NCBI RefSeq assembly: GCF_036417845.1
Contig: NC_089978.1
Location: forward strand, 127,750,183-127,814,182
Source: Apteryx mantelli
Lineage: Eukaryota; Chordata; Aves; Apterygiformes; Apterygidae
Direction: 5' to 3'
Length of the DNA stretch: 64,000 nucleotides
In this document: piece by piece, positions 30,185-57,059 of the stretch
Numbering within the stretch: the stretch's first letter is position 1
Layout of the letters: the number at the start of each line of letters is the position of its first letter
Program-made: the position numbers and the translations under genes
The notes under the pieces: model-generated
The model's database searches: none
What the model saw: the letters and a program-made list of their open reading frames with translations, nothing else
What the model was told of the DNA's origin: nothing

Positions 30185-33100
30185 GTCTAAGTTTAAAAAG
30201 GGGGACAGTAATAGTTATTTACTCTGCGGGATAATCTCTGATTGGAGACAGCATTGAAATTCATCAAGTTTGCAGGGCAAAATAGGGAAAACTATTGCTT
30301 TTTTAAGATACTTTTATATTTATCACCAACGTGGCTAGATCAGGATTTTGCAGGGGGATGGCCTTTTCTTTTGAAAAAAGCTTTCTCTGGAAGGCTTTCC
30401 ATGCTCTCTGGACTGATCTCAATTATAAAACCAGGCAGGGAGATAATACTTGAACAGGCTGCCTGCATAACTGCTAAAAACATACCTGGTTGGAATTGCA
30501 TTGATACTCCCTTCTCTCCACCCCGACATTAATGAAAAAGCTAATCTTCTCTAAGTCTCTTATAACCTAGCAATCTCTTTAAAGGGCTGGGTCCATGATT
30601 AAAAAACACCAGGAAAGCAGCTGTCTTTTTATCCTCTTGTAATTATTCCTTGGTAGTTGATAGGTGTTGATTTCCTCAGAGTGTCATGGTGATTGCAGTT
30701 ACATTTCCCTGCCTCGTTGGGACTGAATGTTCAGAGGGGGTTACTTGTTTCAAAGCTTCGGTGGGAGCTTTGGAGATGGAAAGAGTGAGTCTTGTTTCTG
30801 GGATTTCATCTGATCATGAAGAGCTGCCTTTCATTTGGAAGCATGGGTCTAAAGGCAAAAAACAAAACAAAAAACCAACCAGCTATCCAATGTCAGGTGC
30901 AAGAAAGGCTTCTTTAATTACCTTTTTTTTCCTGCTGTATCTCACCAGCTGTTGGGTTTTAGAACAAGTTTAATTAGAAAGTCAAAAATAATGTCCTGCT
31001 TTTTCCGTGTTAGAATTTGGTGAATAATCTTCAGTAAATGTTGGAAGATGGTTCTTTCACTGCTCTCCCTAGACCTCTTTATTTCATTTAAAAATAGGAG
31101 TTGCTGAATTCTTCTTGGTAAATCCTGGACATGGTTGGAGGTGGCTATGAGTGTTGTACTTGCATGTTGACTTGCAGTGGTTAGTTCTGACTGGCTACAA
31201 GCCACATGGTGTCTGCCTCCTGGCTGGAACTGCCCAGCTCTCCCAGCTGGGGTTTTGAGGAAAGTTAAAATGCTGTATGTTTTCTATGAACATTTTCTGC
31301 TTCCTCAGATGCCCTACTGATTGACTTGTTGAATTAAACAAATACAGAAACCAAGTGCGAGAGGGGTAGTAGTTTTCTGCTGTTCATCTGTGCTCTCTCA
31401 CAGTTTCAACAGCAATGATTATCAATTACCATATTACTACAGTACTTGGTAAGTGCAGGTACCTCTTCCTTTAAGTTAGGCTCGAGGAATTTTAACTTCC
31501 TGCCAAGAAATAACCCATCTGAGAACAGGTCACTCTCAATGCCCCAGGAATACCTACATCCAGGGATGTTAATCTGTTTGTGTCTTGGTTTCAGGATTTT
31601 TAGACTCAGAAAACTTCATCTTGCAAGAAGGCAGGATGGAAAAGGGATGTTTGGGAAGTATTGGATGTTGTTATTTCAGGTGAACAAAGAGACGCAAGAT
31701 TAAAGGATGTATTTTACTTTTCCTAAAACAGGCTGAATATTCAAAGTAAAGATTTACACCCTCAATATTTTTTTTAGAAATGAAAAGTTAATAATAAGCA
31801 GATTACTCTGGCTATGAGCCTATTGATTTGGTTTCCCCATGGCAGTTGTACTGCTAAAGTCTCTATGTCATAAAGTAGAGCACACTCTCTGATCACATTC
31901 GGCTGATCTTTTTTAATGCATGCAAACTTGTTATTTCTTTGCTTAACTTCTATGTTGGAGAGAGATGTCAGTGTCAAGCTGTGCGTTCTGCATATGTTGC
32001 TACATGCATCACAAATCGCTCTTAGAGTTTGAACACTCGCAGCTGAAATGCCCATTCCCACACTCAAAAAAAAAAAAAAAAAAAATCCAAAAAACAACAA
32101 CAAAAAAAACCAAAACACACCCAACCAATCCCCATAAGCCAGCCACAGATAACTACTCTCGCTCTAGAAAATGTTGAGGTTGCAGGCATCCTGAGCCATG
32201 CTAATGTAGTTATAAAATTAAGGTTCATGCTCTATGAAAGGCAGGTATTTTAAGAAATTGGAGTATTTTTCTCGGGGACAAGATTTTCAAGCATCAGGCC
32301 CTTTGTTTAATTGGTAAGTGTAAGTACCCAAATGTAATTTTTTTTCTTACTTTTATTATTGTGTGGGGTGCAAATTTTAATATAGTGCTCCAAAGAAAAA
32401 ACCTTCATGCTTCTCCCTGAGGAGAAAAATAAAAGCTAGCTATACTAGCTGTAAAAGCTAATGGTACTGGTGTAAAATTTCCTTAGTCCGTGACTGGAAC
32501 AGATCCATTATCCATCCCATGATCGTGTAACCTTCCCCCTCCATAGCTCTGTCCCAGGAGTGTGTTTCTTAGCCTGTGCTTCAGGCAAACAGTGCGCTCT
32601 GGTTGGCATCTCCCTTCCTTTCTTTGCCTTGTGGCTGTGTCTGTTTCCAGTCCATCTTAGCTGAGCAAGTTCTTTACCTCTAGCAATTCCCCAGCTGCTT
32701 TGAGTGAGACACAATTTCACTTCCTCCTCACTTTGAAACCCTTCCACCAGTGTGAACTGTTATTTTTATGCACGCTTTGTTTCCCTTATCCTGAGCATCT
32801 TGAGGAGGGTAGGTTGGATCTGATTTGTTTTTTCGTTTTGTTTTGTTTTTCCCTCCTGAGGGTCTAAGCTGTTACTGCTCCACTTGAAGACAGTGGGAGA
32901 GATGGGCAGTCAGCATGGCTGAAAACCAAGGTGCTTTTCTTTTTGTCTGTTTAAAAAAAAAAAAACAAACAAAAACTGTGTAGCTGCTGAAATATTACTA
33001 CTGTTGTAAACGCTTGTCACTGTACTTGCCTCAACTTTGAATCTCCTGATTTCTAAGCAACTAACCCTTAAAAAAAAAAAAAAAAAAGTCATGTGGAAAT

Positions 33101-35160
33101 AGAGCTTCAACTAAAAAAAAAATTCAAAAATAACAGGAAACTTTGTTGTTTAAGAGCTGTCAGAAAAACTAAAATCTCTCACAGTATTTCAGCCAGCTTT
33201 GATTTCTGTATTTACTTACATTTGTATATAATGAGACTAAAAACTGTCTCACATAGTCTCTTATGTGATTGCCATGCCATTTGATCTCCTGCAGCATATG
33301 CAGGGAACAATGACAGTTGTAGCACTTCTTTTTTTGAAATATTTGAAGAGGAGAGCTGAAACAGCAAGGTATACCTATTATCTGTCATGCAATTATTTTT
33401 CTAAATGCTAAGTGGCACACTTAAAAGTATCTAAATATCCTATAGATTTTAATATACATGCTTCAGTTGTTCAACACAAGTGGGCTGGATAGTAACTAGA
33501 AATTGCTATTTGATGCCCAAGAGTGTAACATATGAGGTGCGAGCTGACTGATAAAATAATCTAGGTAATCTTGTTATGAGTTGACAACTAAACCAAGGTA
33601 CATAAAGGCTGAAAAGAACAGACAGAAGGAAGACACTTTAGAGTGTGAAGTTTGAAATTAGGATTGGGATTACCCAGAGATAAAAACACTTTAGACCTGT
33701 CTAACTTGCACCTTTTATGGTGTTGAGATTGCTGGGAAGTGAAGGTTTTCTCCTAAGGTGAACAAGTATCTCCTATTCTGCAGAATATCAAATTGCTCCA
33801 TACCTGGAGCTGTGCTGTGCTGAGGGCTTGTAGCCAGAATCTACTCCCTCTAGGGTTTGAGGGATTAGTAGGACTAGTTACCAAGTTAGGTGACATACAG
33901 CACAGCATCCACAAGCTCTGGCCCTGCTGCTTAGGTAGGTGGTACCTCTTCAGTTTTTGAACTGCAACAATTGTTGAGCCTTGTAAAAATGGATTTCATT
34001 AAATCTTGCTTTACAAAGTTTGTCAGACAACTTTTTTGTCTTCATAAAGCACATCAGTGATCCACAGTGGTGAATGCATTGCCAGCAGTAGGCCCCAAAA
34101 AGCAAGTCATTTCATCTTTTAGAAAGAATGCGAATATAAGTTCAACAGGGGCTGTTCAGTTAAATGAATATTAAGTTTGCAATGGATAACTAGAAAATAC
34201 ATTCTCAAATCAAATTCCAACAGCATGTTTTTGAATCAAGTCCTAACTATGTCATGTCCAACAGACCAGAAACTTCACAGGCACTATCAGAGCTCGATGC
34301 ATCGGGAGAAATTAGGCACTTAAATGCCTTACTGTGTGCCAAAGCCTGGTGTTCAGGGGTCACTAGTATTCCCATGGCCTTCACTTAACCCTTTAGCATA
34401 GAACTGAACCCAGGTCTCATGTTGCCTGCTGAGTGCTGAAATTGGTAATCTTCAGGGTAAAATGGGGACACCCTGCATCATTGGCCTTTGGGGGGAAGTG
34501 GGTATGTGCAGTTAGATCAGACTTGTCAGAGAAAGTGTCCCAGCCTGAGAGGAGAGGGATTGCCTATTTTGGGGATCTTGAGGGAGCTTTTGCGTGAAAT
34601 AGGTGCTGAGGAGGTCAGCAATGCCAGGCCTGAGGCAATTATGCTCACACCCAGCCTCAGGAGTGTGGGTCCACCCCTGGAAATGCAGCCAGAGGGGGGC
34701 TTGGGTGGTCACAGAGTGCAGCAGAAGTTCTGCAAATGTCAGTGGTGGCCAAGGTATGGACACACAAGGCATCAACGGCAGAGCGTAGGGACCCTACCTG
34801 CTCCTTGTGTATTGAAACCTCATTGCAGAAGGGTCTCTTACTATTACACTTTATTTTAGGAATGCAGAGGGAAAAGGTTCATGCATGTGTTCAACATGCT
34901 TGATGAAAATATCTTAAGACTTCTTTCTCTGTGTAACAATCTTGATTATTACCAGCTCCTTCAGCTAGAGTCTGCATCAGCGTGAACACAATTTCCATGC
35001 ATTGTTTCAGTCTGGAAATGAAACAATTTTCATTAATGGAAACCTGGTTCTCAAGCAGAACAATTAGACCCACTTCAGGTTGAAAAAAGATAAAAGCATG
35101 CTAATTTGGATGGAGGACTCTTCTTTCAAGGCAGCCAATTGAGTCATCAGCCTGCCACCC
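28284..35160. other. SFT2D2-TBX19 intergenic region
   Basis: No gene recognised. Simple repeats: (TG)n at 29487-29504, T30 at 30152-30181, A20 at 32066-32085, A-runs near 32951 and 33071. A short stretch at 34390-34440 (ctgaacccaggtctcatgtt) may be a MIR-like fragment. A GC-richer patch at 34480-34860 has open frames on both strands without known motifs. Confidence 0.6.
30152..30181. repeat. T30 homopolymer
   Basis: Thirty consecutive T with no retroposon body recognised next to it. Confidence 0.95.
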
Positions 35161-35400
35161 ACCTGACCGTCTGACAGGTAATTAGGAGATAGTCCTCTTT
35201 TTGTGTGGAGTGTGTGCGTAAACCTCCACACGCTGGTGTCACTGCCCATTGGGACTCCTAGGGGAAGGAGCTAGTCAGTGGCAAAGGAGCAAGGAGAGCA
35301 CATTTGTCAGACTGTGCCCAATGAACTGATCTGCATTTAAATTTAGCTTAGGATTTTTGTCTTTTAGCAGCTACCTGAAGTTTTTGGCAGTAAAGCCAAT
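35130..35400 (+). promoter_or_regulatory. TBX19: TBX19 5' flank
   Basis: Not a CpG island, in contrast to the three other genes. Visible motifs are an AP-1 type tgagtcat near 35140, a homeodomain-type taattagg near 35179, and an inverted repeat gtgtggag/ctccacac (35203-35210 and 35224-35231) directly followed by ggtgtca, a T-box half-site. The transcription start is not identified; a TAG in frame upstream supports the ATG at 35401. Confidence 0.4.
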
Positions 35401-50357
<14,957 letters not shown>

Positions 50358-51170
50358 TGGACAGGCAGCTCACAAGGGAAGCTCAGCCAAACAAGACTGA
50401 CACTAGCAGTAAAGGACCCCCTACACTCGCAGCTCAGAGCAGGGATGTGTATGCAGAAAGCCAACTTCATCAAGCATCACTTTCCATAATGTACCTCTTG
50501 AGTGCCAGAGAAGCCAAGATGCATAATGCAAAGGCAGGAAATGTTAGAGGAGCCAACTTATTAATGTAACCTTTCTGCATCATTCAGGATGATGACCAGA
50601 AAGAATCTTTATAGTTAGCTTTGCTTCTAAATCACATCAAAAAAAGTCAGATGCATGAGTCTCAATGAAGCAGACATGGCAGCTGGATATTTACATGTCT
50701 TTTTTTAAAGAGTACTTTCTGTAACTAGAGGCCAAGTCCAGGGAAATTGTGAGCAAGTTCCCTGTATGTAGCTTGAAGGGACAGCACTGCTTTAAAGACA
50801 TGCAGAATGTAGAATTTGTCACACAAAGGTTCCCACAATACCTGAAACTAAATTCTTCAGGGGATGAAATTACAGCCTGCCACCCTCATGCCACCTGCAT
50901 CCAGTATTCTCTGTCCCCTTCCCTTCCGCAGCTTCCGTGTGCTCTTTGTGTGCTATATAGCAGACACACTCCAGCTGAGAAAGTGGCTGCATTGCAGCAG
51001 CAGGTGAGGGGCATCTGATATAGCATTTATAGTCTCATGTGAAGGTCTTGGAAATGGAAAGTTTCAGTGTTTTACTATATATGTGTTATACATGGGCAGA
51101 GGGAAAAGAATAACAAAAAAGATATTCAGGTTGCAATTTCCCTTTGCTTTAGGTACAGAGTACAAATAAA
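50358..51170 (+). other. TBX19: Probable TBX19 3' UTR with AATAAA at 51165
   Basis: The first canonical AATAAA past the stop is 51165-51170, giving an 0.8-kb 3' UTR. A second lies at 52975-52980 and several more at 53550-53950, so longer forms are possible. The first 43 codons after the stop happen to be open in frame. Confidence 0.5.
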
Positions 51171-54100
51171 ATACAAATTATTGGGTTATTATGGTTCCAG
51201 TGCCTTTCCAAGATGTGAACTGAAGCACCTAACAGCCTCTGAAGGAATTGAAAACAGCTCAGCCAGAAGCAAGTGGACAGGACAGGAATTTTCTATTCCT
51301 CTGTCAGTGCCTGGCTGTGTGATGTTAAGCATTCATCTGTTTGTGCTTTTGTCTGTTTCAGCTCTTCTTTTCTTTTATTTTCTTTTTTCTTTTTTTTTCC
51401 CTCTCCAGGTGACAGCTTTTCCTCTGTGTATGTGCAACCTCTAGCCTAGTGGAGGCTGATCCTCTCTGAGATATCTAACCACTAGTGTAAAGCAAAACAC
51501 AATCCCCCCCAGACCTTCCTTGTCCTCTTGCTCACCTCCTCAGGCAAACCCCAGCAAGTTCTTTCATGGGCAAAAGCTGGCTTACGGGCTTGCTTTGCAC
51601 TGCTGCTAGTTCCTGGCATAAGGAAGTGAGCAAGCAAGCAGGAGCAAACCTGAAAACACAAGCTGCAGCCCGTGCCGCTTCCCCTTTGTCTGGCTGAGCC
51701 CCCGCCAGCAGGTTGCTACGTCTGCAGCGAGGGCAATTCTCCCCTCTTTCCTCTCGGGTGAGGACTGAGGGGACAGGTCTTGCCACAGCAAAACAGAGAC
51801 CCAGGCACTGGCAGACGCAGTGTGTGCGTGTGGAGGCGAGCATACAGAAGACTGTTGTAGTTTGATCCCTTGCAGTTTTTTTTTTTAAGCTAATTTATGT
51901 AGATATGGCCCCAGCTGTATAATGGCATGCTCCACAGCAATTCAGTTCTGTTTGAAAAGTCAGGAGTAGTGGTAGGGACTGGAGAGACAACCCTCTAAGA
52001 GGAAAGCCCCAGCAGGGGTATAGAAGAGGTTTCTCCAAACCTCCTCCATGCTGGTGTCTCTGCATGGGTGTTCCTGCTTCTGCCAGATATGGTGGTGCTC
52101 CTCTGTGACTCCTCACCTATGCTGTTGAGTATACACTCATTACATACGTGTATCTACACATTTATACTGTGTACTGGATGCAAGAACAGTGTTTTATTTT
52201 GGATAGGCATTAGGAGGGCAGCACCAAGGAGGAGCAGGTTTTCAGTCAGGTTGTCAAATACATATCTGTTTGGTAAACTTGCTAAGCTGCTCTTCCACAC
52301 CCTGTTACCTGGGCCCTGAATCATCCCCTTGCAGTGCTCTCGGTGTTAATGCAGCTCCCTCGTTTCCCCCATCTGCCCTGCCTTTAAATTTTTTGCAGGC
52401 GAGCTGAGGTGGCAGGATGCACTTGGGAGTGCTGTTAGTTTTACTGAGGTGTGCTGCTAGCAGCTAGAGCAGAGTCATGCAGTTGTTTCAGATGTGCAGC
52501 TCTTGTTAACAGAGGCATTGGGCAAATAGGAGCTAATAGCAGAGGGTAAAAAGCTCTGTGGCCTACTATCATGCTAATCATTGCCAGTTCTGGCTTTAAA
52601 TCTTCCTTTCCAAACTCTATCAATAGCTCAGTGACAAGTTTCTCCATGTTGTCTTTCTCTGCCTTGCAGCCAGAAGTGTAAGAAGGTGTTTCTCTCAAAA
52701 ATAGCTCTGCTTTACAGATGAGGTTTATTAACCAATGTATGCTACCCTCTTCTGGCTGTTCAGCTCTCCACACTCACCACAAATCACTGCTGAGTGTACA
52801 TAAGATGACTATAGATGCTAAAAAAGGCAAGCAATGACTTTTTAGCGTTCCAGGATTTGCTATGCTTTCCTCAGGGTTAAGGAGTCAGATAATTTGTTTG
52901 TTTTCCCATAGATTGCATTTCTGTAATGAAAGGTTGATCATAAGAAGTTATGCAAACTGCATTTTTATTTCACAAATAAACAAGCTAGGAGAGACTCCAG
53001 TTAGCTTTCCTGATAGTTCTGTAGGATTGAGAGGATTAAAAAAAAAAAAGGATCAAAAGGAACAGGCAGGGTCATTTTGTCTGTCTTAGCACTGTAAGAG
53101 TAGTCATGACTCATGCCACAGGAGGCAAAAAGTTCTGAGATCTTTGAAGCAAACTTAGTTTTTGTCATCGCAGAGAACCTCATTTAGCCAAAGCCCGAGA
53201 AGTGACATGGAGAGAGGAAAAATTACCCTGGGCTTGCTCACTACCTGAAACTCTACCGCTTGCACGTCGGCTTTGGGAATCGCTCTTTAGCTTGGCCAGG
53301 TCACTTCTGAGGAGCAGCAGTGATGGGTCATGCTGCTCGCTGCACCGTGCTCCCTTGGGTGGCAAATTTCCTTAAACTGTATATAAGCCATTCCTCCCAC
53401 GACAAACAGTATTTTAGACCTGGATTTGCCCCCACAGTGCCCTCATTCCCCTTATAGACTTGTGCTTGCCATTAAAACCATACAATAATCATTTCTGCCT
53501 GCATATTTCACCGGTCACTATAAACAATAGCTGAAACTGCAGCAAGGTAACAAAATAAAAAGTCAGTTTTTATATATTTTGGCAATATTATATGTGTAGT
53601 CATTTCTTGATTTTGTGCAAGAGAAATAGATCCACAGACTGGAAAAGCTAGAGCTGCTTTCACATCTCCAGGGTAAATATACTACCTGACATTAATATTA
53701 GTTCAAATTAACTGGATTATGCTGAGTCTCTTGGGCCATGAAATACAGTAGGTTTTATTATCGCTGAGCAGGAAAGCCAAGGGGCATGGGCTGCAAGGAA
53801 GCCACATCGTACCTGTGTCGATCACGTTTCTAATCGGGACAGCTAGAGGGCAAGGACTCAGCAGCATGCCCCTGTACGGATCTTCGTGTAATTACACAAA
53901 TAAACCATTTGTTTTGCATTTCTGCATTCATACTGTATACAGCTAATAAATGCACAGTTGCAATGTGGTTTGTGAGACATCACATTTGACCGGACCAAAA
54001 AAAAGAAGAAAAGTAGTAAAAGTAGAAGATCAAAATGGTAAAAATTAAAATATTTTTTTAAATAAAAATTAAATAAAAATTAAAGGCAAATTATCTTGCC
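51171..54100. other. TBX19 downstream region; no known gene
   Basis: No recognised exon of XCL1 or any other gene. A GC-richer patch at 51536-51843 has a 100-codon minus-strand ORF that runs into a consensus donor. AATAAA hexamers cluster at 53550-53950. Confidence 0.5.
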
Positions 54101-54288
54101 TCTAATGCTGGGCTCCTGCCTGGCGCAATTCTGGGCAGCCGCGGAGCAAAGAGAGCCCAGCCCCGCCCCCGCGCTGCCCCAGCCCCGCCCCCTGCCATGC
54201 CCAGCCCCGCCCCCGCGCTGCACCAGCCCCGCCGCAGCAGCGGCTCCGCCCGCCCAGGGGGGCGCTGTGGGCAGGCAGCGGCGGTGCC

Positions 54289-54549
54289 ATGTTGAGGCGG
54301 TGTGCCTTATTGCGAGGCGATGGTTTAACAGCCCTTTACGGCTCCTTTTCCCGAGGTTTCCGGCCCCTTGCAGCACCGCGGGCGCCAGCCTGCCTCAGGC
54401 GGGCAGGCAGGCAGGCAGGCAGGCAGGGGGTGCGCAGCCTCCCTGCCGCCGGCCGAGGGCAGCCCCGGCCCGAGACCCGCGAGCCCGGCGCCAGCGTGCC
54501 CCAGGGCCCAAGGGAACAGCCGCCGGGTGCAGCTGATGATGGCTCTTGA
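54289..54549 (+). CDS. Hypothetical ORF in the orphan CpG island (86 codons), uncertain
   Basis: Starts at an ATG with G at -3 just after the GC-box array. The first 30 residues (MLRRCALLRGDGLTALYGSF, then SRGFRPLAAPR) are Arg-rich, lack acidic residues apart from one Asp, and look like a mitochondrial presequence. The rest is low complexity, encoded partly by the (GGCA)n run. It could be the 5' end of a gene whose first exon ends early, although no strong donor was found in it, or simply a composition ORF. I do not recognise the product. Confidence 0.2.
   Translation: MLRRCALLRGDGLTALYGSFSRGFRPLAAPRAPACLRRAGRQAGRQGVRSLPAAGRGQPRPETREPGASVPQGPREQPPGAADDGS
54401..54426. repeat. (GGCA)n microsatellite
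   Basis: About six perfect ggca units inside the orphan CpG island. Confidence 0.95.
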
Positions 54550-55729
54550 GGCGAGTTTTTGGAAGGGGGCTAAGCCAGTTTCTTCGTTCTGGAGGAGCAG
54601 ATTGCATTGAACGCCCACAGACACGGTTTCTGAGAAGCCCGGGCGAGGCCTTGGAGGGGCACGAGGCAGGGGGTCGCGCCGTCCGCCTGCGGGCACTCCT
54701 GGGGCATCTGTGCAGGAGCCCGGGCGGGAAGGGGCCTCCTCCGTCACTCGGCCCGCTTCCTTGCTCTTGTGGGTAGACTTTGGGCCTCTTTGATGGCACC
54801 ATTTCGGGCAGAAGACATTGTGGCCAGCTGGGGACAGACAGCAGCAGCCTCTCAGCTCATAACATAAATAACGCTGAGCATTTGGGACCGCCGTGGCAGC
54901 CTGGGGCAGGGGGATGCAGAACTGCCAAAGCTGAGACAAGGCACAGGCCGAGTCTGCACCAGGCGTCTTCTACCTCTAGCTTTTCCCTCCGAGTTTTATT
55001 TTCCTGGCATTTATTTCCCTCAGAGATTTGACTGCAGCTCCATGGGTAGTTGCAGCGCTCTGCGGTGCTGGCAGAGCTCTGCATGCTGGCTACAGTTATA
55101 GCTGCTGTGAATATTTGAACTACACCTGAGCTCCTGTGACCTGCTAATTTGAACAGCAGTGTCCTCAAGATAAGATACGTAGGTGCACAAGTCTGTCTCG
55201 TGAATTTTAAGATCCCAGGTTTGGATGTTTAATTGTGGCACATGTGCAGGCCTGTCATTTTAAGCCTACAAGGAGGCTGTTTTCTGTCAACTTCCATATG
55301 TAGGTTACGACAGCTGGTTTGTGATGCGGATGTGTTAGGCAACCTTAGTGTCCTCGTCCCACAAAGATACCTGCAAACAGGGTACCTCATGTGCTTCATG
55401 TTCTCTTTCTTGAGTTCCCTGTATCTCTTTTCCTCCCTTTCCTTTGCTGTTCCCTAAGCCTCCCAGGTAGCTTTCTAAATGCCCTGAGAAACTGAAGATT
55501 ATGGATCTGATCTGGACACTACTGTGCAGCCCCCCGTAGCTCTGTTCTTCGTAACTCCTCCATAAATGCTCTGCGACTTTCTCTCCTTCCAAAGTGGTGT
55601 TTCAGGCCAACAGCACACTTGGTTCACACCTGATGACCTGCATACATGCCAACAGAAGGGCTAGATTATTAACTTTGCTTTTCAAAATCCAAGACTATAT
55701 TTTTAGAACCTCTCTTTGCTCCCTTACAG

Positions 55730-55828
55730 ACAAAAGACTGGAAAGTGGATATGTACAACTGTCCTGCAGTCCCCGGCTCCAGTTCAGATCTTTCATGGTG
55801 AACCAGCCTTGGGCGCACATCAGCTCAG
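55730..55828 (+). other. Exon-like segment (99 bp) with good splice borders
   Basis: Preceded by a strong acceptor (cctctctttgctcccttacag, final 21 nt) and followed by CAG|gtatct. Its length is 3 x 33 and two frames are open, one reading KTGKWICTTVLQSPAPVQIF. It lies 1 kb downstream of the orphan CpG island. No family is recognised. Confidence 0.25.
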
Positions 55829-56972
55829 GTATCTATCTGTGCCTCCATTGCCATCTGAGAACAAGCAGCAGTTAACCTTCTCTGAGGTGACTTTCCCCCT
55901 TTACGCCCTCCTCCTGCCTCATTGCCCTCAGGTGACCTGTAATCTCTTCTCCTGCCTCCCCTCTGCTCCCCAGGAAGTCCTGCCTCTGCACTGCCACTAG
56001 ACTGCTTGTCACTGGACTCCCCCTGGGGTGGACCTGCTTCGTCTTTCTGAGATGTTTTAACTGAGATGTTTCCAAATTGTCATTTGTTTGGGAAGTTGGA
56101 TGACTTTTCTCCAGCAGTTTTTCCACACAATAGATATTATGAATTTCCTTACTCATGTGCGAGGTTACAGGCACCAGGAGTTGTGTTGTATAAACAAAGA
56201 CTGGGAAGGGCAGTAAGGAGGGAGAAGGAGAGGGCTTTGAAGCAGCATGTGCTCTTTAAGGCCCATGAGGAGAGGGTGAACCATCACAAATGACCTCAGG
56301 CTTATAAATTTTGGGAGATTGTTCTGTGAGGATGTCCTGCCTACTGTGGAGGTGTGTTGGGATGACTGCTCAGATTTTCCTAGTATGTACTGATTCAAAA
56401 ACACACAGGCATTTTGAAAAGGATGGGTGTTTGACTAGATACATGGCTTGCAGGGAAGAAACCCTCTGCCGCATAGCACAGTTCAGCCAGGTTTGTAGTA
56501 AACAGAACAAATGCAAATGCCATGGCCTGATTCCCAAAATGTGCGGTAGGCAAGAGCACATCTATTTGTAAACCCCATTTTTGTTAACATCACTCTGCAG
56601 TGCCTTCCGGGCTATGCTGGGGCATTGGCTCAGCCCTGATGGAGGCAGCAGGGTGCTCCTGCTTGAGTGTCCAGCATGACCTCTGGGAGTGTCTTGCTGT
56701 CTCCTGCTCTCCCTGACTCACTCTGCATTGCTCTGCTTGCCTCCATCAGTTATGCTCACGAGTATTATCTCAGTCCGAATACTGAGGGAGTTCAGGAAAT
56801 CACTGGTACTACTGGCAAACCTCTGTGGCAGCCATCACTCTGTTTTCCTATCAGAGATGTGACTCAAAGTCGCACTGTAAGCTGTACTCTTCATATGTGC
56901 TGGTCTTGATCTTTTATTTTTCAAGTTTTTTTTTTTTTTAATGAGCTGATGTTAGTATGTCCTCTCTCCTAG

Positions 56973-56993
56973 GAGGACGGTTATATACTGCAG
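56973..56993 (+). other. Exon-like 21-nt segment with near-perfect splice borders
   Basis: Acceptor tcctctctcctag and donor CAG|gtgagg enclose 21 nt open in all frames (for example EDGYILQ). It may be a microexon of the same unknown transcript, or chance. Confidence 0.2.
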
Positions 56994-57059
56994 GTGAGGA
57001 ATACTTTATCACCTATGTTCATCCTTTCTTTCTTTCTTTTTTTCTCCCAGTGTGGGATC

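Larger units (their letters stand above)
54110..54780. promoter_or_regulatory. Orphan CpG island with GC-box array
   Basis: An abrupt change from AT-rich DNA (54000-54090) to CpG-dense DNA. Five or more GC boxes (agccccgcccc type) recur about every 26-30 bp at 54158-54235, typical of Sp1/KLF-driven promoters. No recognised gene starts here. Either strand could be transcribed. Confidence 0.75.

Noticed and set aside
54080-54939. Several overlapping ORFs on the minus strand of the orphan CpG island
   Set aside because: Low-complexity Gly/Ala/Arg translations of GC boxes; no start context or splice signal preferred.
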